DNA from: Kitasatospora gansuensis
GTDB lineage: Bacteria; Actinomycetota; Actinomycetes; Streptomycetales; Streptomycetaceae
Direction: 5' to 3'
NCBI RefSeq assembly: GCF_014203705.1
Contig: NZ_JACHJR010000001.1
Location: 6,138,001-6,202,000, forward strand
DNA: 64,000 bases
The notes under the pieces are model-generated. The model was not told where the DNA came from. It saw nothing but the letters and a program-made list of their open reading frames with translations, and did no database searches. Below are positions 9,691 to 16,857 of the stretch, in pieces (the first letter of the stretch is position 1; each line of letters opens with the position of its first letter). The position numbers and the translations under genes are program-made.

Positions 9691-10797
9691 GTGCATGTCG
9701 TACTCGCAGGCGGCGGAACCGCCGGGCACATCGAGCCGGCCATGGCGCTCGCGGACGCGCTCCGCAGGCACGACCCGTCCATCGGGATCACCGCCCTCGG
9801 CACCGAGCGGGGTCTGGAGACCCGGCTGGTGCCCGAGCGCGGCTACCAGCTGGAGCTGATCCCGGCCGTGCCGCTGCCCCGTAAGCCCACCCCGGAACTG
9901 ATCACGGTGCCGGGCCGGCTGCGCGGCACCGTCCGGGCCGCCCAGGAGATCATCGAGCGGGTCAAGGCGGACGCCGTGGTCGGCTTCGGCGGCTACGTCG
10001 CGATGCCGGCCTACCTGGCCGCCAAGCGCGCCGGGGTGCCGATCGTGGTGCACGAGGCGAACGCCCGTCCCGGCCTGGCCAACAAGATCGGCGCGCGCTA
10101 CAGCGACTTCGTCGCGGTCTCCACGCCCGACTCCAAGCTGCGCGACTCCCGGTACATCGGCATCCCGCTGCGCCGGACCATCGCCACCCTGGACCGGAAC
10201 GCGGTCCGCCCGGAGGCCCGGCACTACTTCGGGCTCGACCAGCGGCTGCCCACCCTGCTGGTCTCCGGCGGCTCGCAGGGCGCCCGGCGGCTGAACGAGG
10301 TCGTGCAGGCCATCGCGCCCCGGCTCCAGCAGTACGGCGTGCAGATCCTGCACGCGGTCGGGCCGAAGAACGAGCTGCCGGTGATCGACGACATCCCCGG
10401 GATGCCGCCGTACCGCGCGGTGCCGTACGTGGACCGGATGGACCTCGCGTACGCCGCCGCCGACCTGATGCTCTGCCGGGCCGGCGCGATGACGGTGGCC
10501 GAGCTGGCCGCGGTCGGCCTGCCCGCCGCCTTCGTGCCGCTGCCGATCGGCAACGGCGAGCAGCGGCTGAACGCCCAGCCGATGGTCAAGGCGGGCGGCG
10601 GCCTGCTGGTGGACGACGCCGAGCTGACCCCGGACTGGGTGCTGCAGAACGTGCTGCCGGTGCTCACCAGCCCGCAGAAGCTGTGGGACATGAGCCGGGC
10701 CGCGGCCGAGTTCGGCCGCCGGGACGCCGACGACCTGCTGGTCGGGATGGTGTACGAGGCGATCGAGGCGGCCAGAGGTGGTCGCCGCCGTGGCTGA
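9691..10797 (+). CDS. murG: MurG, lipid II-forming GlcNAc transferase
   Basis: A 368-residue GT28 glycosyltransferase that adds GlcNAc to lipid I at the inner face of the membrane. The N-terminal glycine-rich loop LAGGGTAGHIEPAMALA binds lipid I/phosphate, and a second loop (VSGGSQGARRLN) opens the C-terminal domain. The nucleotide-sugar site block LMLCRAGAMTVAELAAVGLPAAFVPLP is intact. It starts at GTG 9691, six bases after ftsW, with the AGGGAGCGG ribosome site inside the end of ftsW. The 3' end overlaps the start of ftsQ by a few codons. Confidence 0.95.
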   Translation: MHVVLAGGGTAGHIEPAMALADALRRHDPSIGITALGTERGLETRLVPERGYQLELIPAVPLPRKPTPELITVPGRLRGTVRAAQEIIERVKADAVVGFGGYVAMPAYLAAKRAGVPIVVHEANARPGLANKIGARYSDFVAVSTPDSKLRDSRYIGIPLRRTIATLDRNAVRPEARHYFGLDQRLPTLLVSGGSQGARRLNEVVQAIAPRLQQYGVQILHAVGPKNELPVIDDIPGMPPYRAVPYVDRMDLAYAAADLMLCRAGAMTVAELAAVGLPAAFVPLPIGNGEQRLNAQPMVKAGGGLLVDDAELTPDWVLQNVLPVLTSPQKLWDMSRAAAEFGRRDADDLLVGMVYEAIEAARGGRRRG

Positions 10798-11572
10798 GAC
10801 GCCCGTCCTCACTGATCCCCTGGAGGACGAGGAGGAGGCCGAGGAGGAGTACGCTCCCCGGCTCCGGCTCTCCCGGCGGGGGATCGTGGTGCTGAGCGCG
10901 CTCGGGGCACTGCTCCTGGGCGCGCTCGGCTGGCTGGTGTTCTTCTCCTCGGTGCTGGACGTCCGGGTGGTCGCCGTCCAGGGGCTGACCGGTGACAAGT
11001 TGACGGCGCACCAGGTCCGCGAGGTGCTGGGCGGCGGGCAGCACGGCCCGCTGGCCCGGGTCGACCTGGCCGAGGCCGAGCGGCGGGTGGCCGAGCTGCC
11101 CCGGGTCGCCAAGGTCGAGGTCTGGCGCGGCTGGCCGCACACCCTGCGGATCAAGGTGGTCGAGCGGCGCCCGGTGGCGGCGGTGAGGACTGAGGACGGG
11201 AAGTTCACCCAGGTGGATTCGGCCGGCTTCGGGTTCGCCACCGAGGACGCGCCGCCGGCCGGGGTGCCGGTGGTGGAGCTGGCACTCAGTCAGCAGGCGA
11301 ACGACGCCCTCGCGGTGTTCGGCAAGCCGGAGCTGGTGCGGGCCGCGGTGACGGTGGCGGCGGGGCTGCCGCCGGAGGTGGCCAAGCTGGCCGGGGCGGT
11401 CCGGGTGCACAGCTACGACGACATCCAACTGCAGCTCGCCGACGGGGCGGTGGTGCGCTGGGGGAGTGCGGAGCGCACCGCGCGCAAGGCCCAGGTACTG
11501 GCCGCGCTGCTGCCCCGGAAAGCGAAGATCTACGACGTGAGTGCGCCCGAGGCGCCCGGTATCGGGGGATGA
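10790..11572 (+). CDS. ftsQ: FtsQ, POTRA-domain divisome protein
   Basis: A bitopic division protein of about 260 residues. An acidic cytoplasmic tail (DPLEDEEEAEEEYAP) precedes one membrane segment (GIVVLSALGALLLGALGWLVFFSSV). A POTRA domain follows (VRVVAVQGLTGDKLTAHQVREVL...RVAKVEVWRGWPHTLRIKVVERRPVAA), then the FtsQ/DivIB beta domain. It recruits FtsL/FtsB and links them to FtsW-FtsI. GTG 10790 is preferred and overlaps the end of murG by 8 bases; GTG 10778 would add four residues. It is the last gene before the ftsZ control region. Confidence 0.92.
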   Translation: MAETPVLTDPLEDEEEAEEEYAPRLRLSRRGIVVLSALGALLLGALGWLVFFSSVLDVRVVAVQGLTGDKLTAHQVREVLGGGQHGPLARVDLAEAERRVAELPRVAKVEVWRGWPHTLRIKVVERRPVAAVRTEDGKFTQVDSAGFGFATEDAPPAGVPVVELALSQQANDALAVFGKPELVRAAVTVAAGLPPEVAKLAGAVRVHSYDDIQLQLADGAVVRWGSAERTARKAQVLAALLPRKAKIYDVSAPEAPGIGG

Positions 11573-11754
11573 TGGCCCGGCGATTCCGGAAGATCCGGTA
11601 AGTTCTCTTCCCGAGGGCGGTGTTGACGGAGTAACGGCTCCGCCCCGAATCTAGGTGGTCACCCCGGTTTCACCGGGTGATGGATGATCACATAGGCTCA
11701 AAAGAAAAACGGGAAGCTCGGCGTGTTCGTTGAACACAGATGAGTTGCCACCTA

Positions 11755-11779
11755 GTGTCCTGTGTCACCAGGCTGTGTC
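11755..11779 (+). promoter_or_regulatory. Cluster of three GTGTC (WhiA-type) boxes
   Basis: GTGTC occurs at 11755-11759, 11762-11766 and 11775-11779. GACAC, its complement, is the core reported for the sporulation regulator WhiA, and ftsZ is an established WhiA/WhiB target in Streptomyces. Three copies within 25 bp about 180-205 bp before the ftsZ start make this the best candidate operator. Binding is inferred, not shown. Confidence 0.55.
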
Positions 11780-11808
11780 CCACGGTGATGTGACGCAGGC
11801 ACAGCCAC

Positions 11809-11833
11809 AACCCTAAAGGTCAAGTTTAGGGTT
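11809..11833. promoter_or_regulatory. Perfect inverted repeat AACCCTAAA-N7-TTTAGGGTT before ftsZ
   Basis: Two perfect 9-bp arms (11809-11817 and 11825-11833) flank a 7-base spacer, about 125-150 bp before the ftsZ start. It is AT-rich for this genome and is not followed by a T-run, so it looks like a protein-binding site or RNA leader element, not a terminator. The binding factor is unknown to me. Confidence 0.5.
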
Positions 11834-11959
11834 CGGGTCGGTGGTCGGAATTTCGGACATACAGTCAGGAAATACCCGGGCTCCCCACCCATCGACATCC
11901 GTCGGCCCTCACAAACGGGGGGAAGCCGACCCGGAATCTCGAGGCGAGAGGCCTTCGAC

Positions 11960-13150
11960 GTGGCAGCACCGCAGAACTACCTCGCAGTCATCAAGGTCGT
12001 CGGTATCGGCGGCGGTGGTGTCAACGCCATCAACCGGATGATCGAGGTCGGTCTCAAGGGCGTCGAGTTCATCGCGATCAACACCGATGCGCAGGCCCTC
12101 CTGATGAGCGACGCCGACGTCAAGCTCGACGTGGGCCGTGAACTCACCCGGGGCCTCGGCGCCGGGGCCAACCCCGAGGTCGGCCGGAAGGCCGCCGAGG
12201 ACCACCGCGAGGAGATCGAGGAGGTCCTCAAGGGGGCCGACATGGTCTTCGTGACGGCCGGCGAGGGCGGCGGCACCGGCACCGGTGGCGCCCCCGTGGT
12301 GGCGAACATCGCCCGCTCGCTCGGCGCGCTCACCATCGGCGTGGTCACCCGGCCGTTCACCTTCGAGGGCCGCCGTCGGGCGAACCAGGCCGAGGACGGC
12401 ATCGCCGGGCTGCGCGAGGAGGTCGACACCCTCATCGTGATCCCGAACGACCGGCTGCTCTCCATCTCCGACCGCCAGGTCAGCGTGCTGGACGCGTTCC
12501 GCTCCGCCGACCAGGTGCTGCTCTCGGGCGTGCAGGGCATCACCGACCTGATCACCACCCCCGGTCTGATCAACCTCGACTTCGCCGACGTCAAGTCGGT
12601 CATGTCGGACGCCGGTTCGGCCCTGATGGGGATCGGCTCGGCACGCGGCGAGGACCGGGCCAAGGCGGCCGCCATCATGGCGATCTCCTCCCCGCTGCTC
12701 GAGGCGTCCATCGACGGCGCCCGCGGCGTGCTGCTCTCCATCTCCGGCGGCTCCGACCTCGGTCTCTTCGAGATCAACGAGTCGGCCCAGCTGGTCAGCG
12801 AGGCGGCGCACCCCGAGGCGAACATCATCTTCGGCGCGGTGATCGACGACGCGCTCGGCGACGAGGTCCGGGTCACCGTGATCGCGGCCGGGTTCGACGG
12901 CGGCCAGCCGCCCGCCATCGTGCGCGACCCGGTGGTCAAGTCCACCCCGGCCGCCGGTGGTTCGACCCCGGAGCGCCCGGCGGGCCGCCCGTCCTACGGC
13001 AGCATCGGTTCGGTGACGGACCGTCCGAAGGACGCCGAGCAGGGCACCACCACCACGGCCCCGCCGGTCCCCCCGCAGGTGCAGCCGGTCCGGCAGCCAC
13101 TGCTGGAGAGCCCGGCCGAGGAGCTCGACGTACCGGACTTCCTGAAGTAA
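11960..13150 (+). CDS. ftsZ: FtsZ, tubulin-like division GTPase
   Basis: A 396-residue GTPase that polymerises into the Z-ring, or into Z-ladders in sporulating hyphae. The nucleotide-binding start KVVGIGGGGVNAINRM, the tubulin signature GEGGGTGTGGAPV (about residues 100-112) and the T7 catalytic-loop region NLDFADVKSVM are intact. A low-complexity linker of about 65 residues leads to the conserved C-terminal peptide LDVPDFLK, the docking site for SepF. The GTG start follows a good ribosome site. The gene has its own control region and is followed by a long hairpin, so it can be expressed apart from the genes upstream. Confidence 0.97.
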   Translation: MAAPQNYLAVIKVVGIGGGGVNAINRMIEVGLKGVEFIAINTDAQALLMSDADVKLDVGRELTRGLGAGANPEVGRKAAEDHREEIEEVLKGADMVFVTAGEGGGTGTGGAPVVANIARSLGALTIGVVTRPFTFEGRRRANQAEDGIAGLREEVDTLIVIPNDRLLSISDRQVSVLDAFRSADQVLLSGVQGITDLITTPGLINLDFADVKSVMSDAGSALMGIGSARGEDRAKAAAIMAISSPLLEASIDGARGVLLSISGGSDLGLFEINESAQLVSEAAHPEANIIFGAVIDDALGDEVRVTVIAAGFDGGQPPAIVRDPVVKSTPAAGGSTPERPAGRPSYGSIGSVTDRPKDAEQGTTTTAPPVPPQVQPVRQPLLESPAEELDVPDFLK

Positions 13151-13160
13151 CCGACGGCAC

Positions 13161-13208
13161 CGATGCCCACCGTGCCCCGTACCGATACGGGGAACACGGT
13201 GGGCATCG
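13161..13208 (+). terminator. Long hairpin after ftsZ (attenuator or mRNA-stability element)
   Basis: Perfect 14-bp arms (13161-13174 and 13195-13208, CGATGCCCACCGTG and its complement) enclose a second stem CCCCGT/ACGGGG. It starts 10 bases after the ftsZ stop. There is no T-run on the 3' side, so it is either a factor-independent terminator without a U-tract, as is common in Streptomyces, or an RNA end-protection hairpin. Confidence 0.7.
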
Positions 13209-13277
13209 TGCGGTCCGGGGTGCGATCATCTGCTGTGTTTCAGGCCGGAGGGCTCAGGCGAGCTGTGTGGGGCGACT

Positions 13278-14063
13278 GTGACTGACTTGTACGGACCGGA
13301 GCCGGGTGGCCCGGAGTTCCTGGCGGGGCTGACCGAGGGTCAGCGGGCCAGGTACGAGGAGCTGGGCGCCAACCTCGAAGTGGTGGAGCGCCGGATCGCG
13401 GACGCCTGTGCGGCGGCCGGACGGGCCAGGGACGAGGTCAGGCTGGTGGTGGTCACCAAGACCTACCCGGCCGAGGACACCGCCCTGCTGGCCGCCCTGG
13501 GGGTCACCGACGTGGCGGAGAACCGCGACCAGGACGCGGCCCCCAAGGCCGAGCTCTGCCGCGAACTGCCGCTGGACTGGCACTTCGTGGGCCAGCTGCA
13601 GACCAACAAGGTCCGCTCGGTGGTCCGCTACGCCAACCACGTGCACTCGGTGGACCGGCTCCGGCTGGTCCAGTCGCTGGCCGCCGCGGTGGCCAACGCC
13701 GGGCGCCCGCCGCTGGGTTGCCTGGTCCAGGTGGCACTCGACAAGGAGGCCGGCGAGGGCGAGGGCCGGGCCGGAGCGGCCCCCGGCGAGGTCGCCGCAC
13801 TGGCCGACGCGATCGCCGACACGCCCGGGCTGCGACTGTCCGGTGTGATGACCGTCGCTCCGCTGGCCGGCCCGCTGGCGGGCGATCCGGCGAAGGCCTT
13901 CGAGCGGCTGGCGGAAATCGCAACTGCCCTACGGTCGAGCCATCCTGCTGCCACGATGGTCTCGGCGGGTATGAGCGGGGACCTGGAGCAGGCGGTGGCC
14001 GCCGGAGCGACACATGTGCGCGTCGGTACGGCGGTGCTCGGAGTGCGGTCGACGCTCCGGTAA
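13278..14063 (+). CDS. ylmE: YlmE/YggS-family PLP-binding protein
   Basis: A 261-residue pyridoxal-phosphate homeostasis protein with the fold of alanine racemase's N-terminal barrel. The PLP lysine lies in LVVVTKTYP. Other family marks are WHFVGQLQTNKVR, HSVDRLRL and the phosphate-binding tail MSGDLEQAVAAGATHVRVGTAVLG. It lacks the second domain needed for racemase activity. YggS proteins balance PLP and amino-acid pools, and the gene is conserved next to ftsZ in Gram-positives. The GTG start at 13278 follows the ftsZ hairpin. The usual neighbour ylmD is missing here. Confidence 0.93.
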   Translation: MTDLYGPEPGGPEFLAGLTEGQRARYEELGANLEVVERRIADACAAAGRARDEVRLVVVTKTYPAEDTALLAALGVTDVAENRDQDAAPKAELCRELPLDWHFVGQLQTNKVRSVVRYANHVHSVDRLRLVQSLAAAVANAGRPPLGCLVQVALDKEAGEGEGRAGAAPGEVAALADAIADTPGLRLSGVMTVAPLAGPLAGDPAKAFERLAEIATALRSSHPAATMVSAGMSGDLEQAVAAGATHVRVGTAVLGVRSTLR

Positions 14064-14258
14064 CGTCACCGGGTAGTAGATCAGACTGCAGGACAAAACA
14101 GGACAGAACCTAGCAGCTGGCTACAGCGCTAGTGAACCGTGGATCGATCGCAAACCCGCAGCCACTCCCACTCTATGACGGAGCGTCGGGTGGTGTGCGG
14201 AATCCCGCAGGCGAAGGCCGCCGGTGACGATCCACCACAGAGCGGAGGAGACAGGAGC
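14064..14258 (+). promoter_or_regulatory. Gap before sepF, probable promoter
   Basis: A 195-bp non-coding stretch between ylmE and sepF. It contains short, comparatively AT-rich runs (around 14085-14110), consistent with a promoter, but no convincing -10/-35 pair could be fixed. An open frame runs through it from GTG 14139 into sepF, but the SepF family begins at MAGAMRK, so this is treated as leader. Confidence 0.4.
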
Positions 14259-14867
14259 ATGGCCGGCGCAATGCGCAAGATGGCGGTCTACCTCGGCCTC
14301 GTGGAGGACGAGACGTACGACGGCCAGGGTTACGACCCCGACGACGACTACGACACGGACCCCGAGCCGATCCGAACCGGACGGACCGAGGGCCTGGAGC
14401 GCCCCGCCGCGGCACCCGCCGCGCCGGCGCCGGTCGCCCACATCGCGCCTCAGCCCGTCCCGGCCGCCGTGCCGATCCGGCAGGAGCAGCCGCGGATGGC
14501 CCCAGTGTCGTCCATCACACCCGACCGCCGCCAAAACCTGGAGAAGAGCACCCCGGTGATCATGCCCAAGGTCGTCAACGAACGAGAGCCCTACCGCATC
14601 ACCACGCTGCACCCGAGGACCTACAACGAGGCCCGTACGATCGGGGAACAGTTCCGTGGCGGCACCCCGGTGATCATGAATTTGACCGAGATGGACGACA
14701 CGGATGCGAAGCGGCTCGTAGACTTCGCCGCTGGACTCGTCTTCGGTCTGCACGGCAGTATCGAGCGAGTGACACAGAAGGTGTTCCTGCTGTCGCCTGC
14801 TAACGTCGATGTAACGGCGGAGGACAAGGCTCGGATCGCCGAGGGTGGGTTCTTCAACCAGAGCTGA
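14259..14867 (+). CDS. sepF: SepF, membrane anchor for FtsZ
   Basis: A 202-residue cytoplasmic protein. The N-terminal amphipathic helix MAGAMRKMAVYLGLVED is the SepF membrane-targeting segment. A Pro/Asp-rich linker of about 90 residues follows, then the beta-sandwich domain that dimerises and binds the FtsZ tail (ITTLHPRTYNEARTIGEQFRGGTPVIMNLTEMDDTDAKRLVDFAAGLVFGLHGSIERVTQKVFLLSP). ATG 14259 has a strong AGGAG site directly upstream. In actinobacteria, which lack FtsA, SepF is the main tether of the Z-ring. Confidence 0.95.
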   Translation: MAGAMRKMAVYLGLVEDETYDGQGYDPDDDYDTDPEPIRTGRTEGLERPAAAPAAPAPVAHIAPQPVPAAVPIRQEQPRMAPVSSITPDRRQNLEKSTPVIMPKVVNEREPYRITTLHPRTYNEARTIGEQFRGGTPVIMNLTEMDDTDAKRLVDFAAGLVFGLHGSIERVTQKVFLLSPANVDVTAEDKARIAEGGFFNQS

Positions 14868-14954
14868 CCCGACCACGACTTCTCGGTGGATCTCGTGGCA
14901 GTGGTACGTGACTGACGGATCGTCCGGTATGCCGGATTTGAACAGGGAGACGCG

Positions 14955-15245
14955 ATGGGGATCGTGCGGGGAGTGCTCTTCTATGCGCTGAGCGCTTTCC
15001 TGTTGGTCCTGCTCTTCCGTCTGGTCATGGACTGGGTCTTCCAGTTCGCCCGCTCGTGGCGTCCCGGGAAGGCCATGGTCGTGGTGCTGGAGGCCACGTA
15101 CACTGTCACCGATCCGCCGCTCAAGCTTCTTCGGCGATTCATCCCGCCGTTGCGTTTCGGGGGCGTGGCGCTCGACCTGTCCTTCTTCGTACTGATGATC
15201 ATTGTGTTTGTCCTGAGATCGCTCGTGCTGACTCTGCCGTCTTGA
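14955..15245 (+). CDS. sepG: SepG/YlmG, small YggT-family membrane protein
   Basis: A 96-residue protein with two YggT-type membrane helices (residues about 5-25 and 72-93) separated by the conserved loop FARSWRPGKAMVVVLEATYTVTDPPLKLLRRFIPPLRFGG. In Streptomyces the gene at this position is called sepG and helps localise SsgB and shape the nucleoid during sporulation septation. ATG 14955 has an AGGGAGA site upstream. It lies between sepF and divIVA, as is usual. Confidence 0.9.
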   Translation: MGIVRGVLFYALSAFLLVLLFRLVMDWVFQFARSWRPGKAMVVVLEATYTVTDPPLKLLRRFIPPLRFGGVALDLSFFVLMIIVFVLRSLVLTLPS

Positions 15246-15294
15246 GCGCTGCGACAGGATGCCGGTGTGCCGACGATCACGTTGAGGTGAAGAG

Positions 15295-16599
15295 ATGTCA
15301 CTGTCCCCCGAGGACGTTCGGAACAAGCAGTTCACGACCGTCCGGCTGCGTGAAGGCTATGACGAGGACGAGGTCGATGCCTTCCTCGACGAGGTCGAAG
15401 CTGAGCTGACCCGCCTGCTCCGCGAGAACGAGGACCTGCGGGCCAAGCTCGCCGCGGCCACTCGTGCCGCCGCGCAGAACCAGGCCAACATGCGCAAGGA
15501 GCAGCAGCCGCAGGACGCCCGCCAGGGCGGTCCCGTCCCCGCTGCCATATCCGGCCCGCCGGTGCCCGGCCAGGGTCAGATGCAGCAGGGCCCCAACCAG
15601 CAGCAGCAGATGCAGCAGATGGGCAACCAGCCGCTGGGCCTGCCGTCCGGTGCGCCGCAGCTCCCCTCCGGTCAGGGCGGCCCGATGGGCCAGCCCAACC
15701 AGCAGCAGCAGCTGCAGCCGATGGGCCAGCAGCAGATGCAGCAGCCGATGGGTCAGCAGCAGATGGGCCAGACCATGGGCGGCCAGCAGCAGCTGGTGCA
15801 GCCGATGGGTGGTCAGATGCTGCAGCCGATGGGTCAGCAGCAGATGGGCCAGACCATGGGCGGCCAGCAGCTGCAGCCGATGGGCGGCCCGATGGGCCAG
15901 CAGCTCGGCGGCCCGATGGGTGCCCCGATGCAGCAGCAGGCTCCCGGTGGCGACAGCGCCGCCCGGGTGCTCGCGCTCGCCCAGCAGACCGCCGACCAGG
16001 CGATCTCCGAGGCCCGTTCCGAGGCCAACAAGATCGTCGGCGAGGCGCGCAGCCGGGCCGAGGGCCTGGAGCGGGACGCCCGCGCCAAGGCCGACGCCCT
16101 GGAGCGGGACGCGCAGGAGAAGCACCGGGTCGCGATGGGCTCGCTGGAGTCCGCCCGCGCCACCCTGGAGCGCAAGGTCGAGGACCTGCGTGCCTTCGAG
16201 CGTGAGTACCGCACCCGCCTGAAGTCCTACCTGGAGACCCAGCTGCGCCAGCTGGAGTCGCAGGCGGACGACTCGCTCGCCCCGCCGCGGATCCCGGCCA
16301 CCGCCTCGCTGCCGCCGGCCGGTGCCTCGGCCATGAGCAGCCAGCCGTCCTTCGGCGGCCAGTCCTCCTTCACCGGTGCGGGCCAGCCGTCCTTCGGCGG
16401 CCAGTCCTCCTTCGGTGGCGGCAACGGTCAGCCCTCCTTCGGCGGCCAGCCGAACGGTGCCCCCAGCGGCGCCGCACAGATGGCCCCCGCCGGGATGACC
16501 CAGCCGATGGCGGCCGTCCGGCCGCAGCCCCCGCAGCCGATGCAGCAGGCGCCCGCTCCGATGCGCGGCTTCCTGATCGACGAGGACGGCGACAACTAA
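15295..16599 (+). CDS. divIVA: DivIVA (Wag31), polar growth scaffold
   Basis: A 434-residue coiled-coil protein that marks hyphal tips and branch sites and recruits wall synthesis. The N-terminal lipid-binding DivIVA domain (SPEDVRNKQFTTVRLREGYDEDEVDAFLDEVEAEL) leads into a first coiled coil. An unusually long Gln/Met/Gly/Pro-rich linker (about residues 95-220, many MGQQQMG-type repeats) follows. A second coiled coil (about 221-325) and a C-terminal tail with repeated QPSFGGQSSF units complete it. The PQG-type linker between the coiled coils is characteristic of Streptomyces. ATG 15295 has a GAGGTGAAGAG ribosome site. Confidence 0.95.
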   Translation: MSLSPEDVRNKQFTTVRLREGYDEDEVDAFLDEVEAELTRLLRENEDLRAKLAAATRAAAQNQANMRKEQQPQDARQGGPVPAAISGPPVPGQGQMQQGPNQQQQMQQMGNQPLGLPSGAPQLPSGQGGPMGQPNQQQQLQPMGQQQMQQPMGQQQMGQTMGGQQQLVQPMGGQMLQPMGQQQMGQTMGGQQLQPMGGPMGQQLGGPMGAPMQQQAPGGDSAARVLALAQQTADQAISEARSEANKIVGEARSRAEGLERDARAKADALERDAQEKHRVAMGSLESARATLERKVEDLRAFEREYRTRLKSYLETQLRQLESQADDSLAPPRIPATASLPPAGASAMSSQPSFGGQSSFTGAGQPSFGGQSSFGGGNGQPSFGGQPNGAPSGAAQMAPAGMTQPMAAVRPQPPQPMQQAPAPMRGFLIDEDGDN

Positions 16600-16611
16600 A
16601 GCGGTAACCAT

Positions 16612-16664
16612 CGAGGGCGCCCCCGCCGTGACGAATCGTCACCGTGGGGGCGCCCTCGTTTTTG
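16612..16664 (+). terminator. Strong intrinsic terminator after divIVA
   Basis: Perfect 13-bp arms CGAGGGCGCCCCC (16612-16624) and its complement (16646-16658) enclose a second stem GTGAC/GTCAC and are followed by TTTTT. This is the clearest U-tract terminator in the window. It closes the ylmE-sepF-sepG-divIVA stretch. Confidence 0.9.
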
Positions 16665-16685
16665 CACGTGCGTCAGCATCTACGG

Positions 16686-16854
16686 TCAGGGGCTCGGGGC
16701 TCTGCTGATGTGCGGCTCCGCCGCGTGGGCGACGCCGACCTCGAAAGAGGTGATCCGTCCGTGGCTGGTCAGGCACCTTTGCAGTGATACCCGCCAGCCA
16801 CGAACCGTCGCCCCGGTGGCGGAGCCGCCCGTCAGCAGAGCCCCGAGCCCCTGA
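16686..16854. repeat. Structured intergenic repeat, copy A (convergent divIVA/ileS gap)
   Basis: A 169-bp element bounded by perfect 23-bp inverted arms (16686-16708 and 16832-16854) built around GGGGCTCGGGG. A second nested pair is GCGGCTCCGCC/GGCGGAGCCGC. The core (16729-16812) includes a 47-nt block (16766-16812) that recurs at 61636-61682 with one mismatch. Within the core CGTGGCTGG can pair with CCAGCCACG. The right arm ends three bases before the ileS stop codon, so the element probably also works as a bidirectional terminator. Similar GC-rich inverted repeats are common between Streptomyces genes. Confidence 0.85.
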
Positions 16855-16857
16855 GCG

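Larger units (their letters stand above)
11573..11959 (+). promoter_or_regulatory. ftsZ upstream control region
   Basis: A 387-bp non-coding stretch, by far the longest gap in the division cluster and locally AT-richer than its surroundings. It holds three GTGTC motifs (11755-11779), a 9-bp inverted repeat (11809-11833), a small palindrome GTGTTC-N3-GAACAC at 11723-11737 and the ribosome site GGCGAGAGG upstream of the ftsZ GTG. In Streptomyces ftsZ is known to be driven from several promoters in this gap, including one induced for sporulation septation. I could not place individual start sites from sequence alone. Confidence 0.75.
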
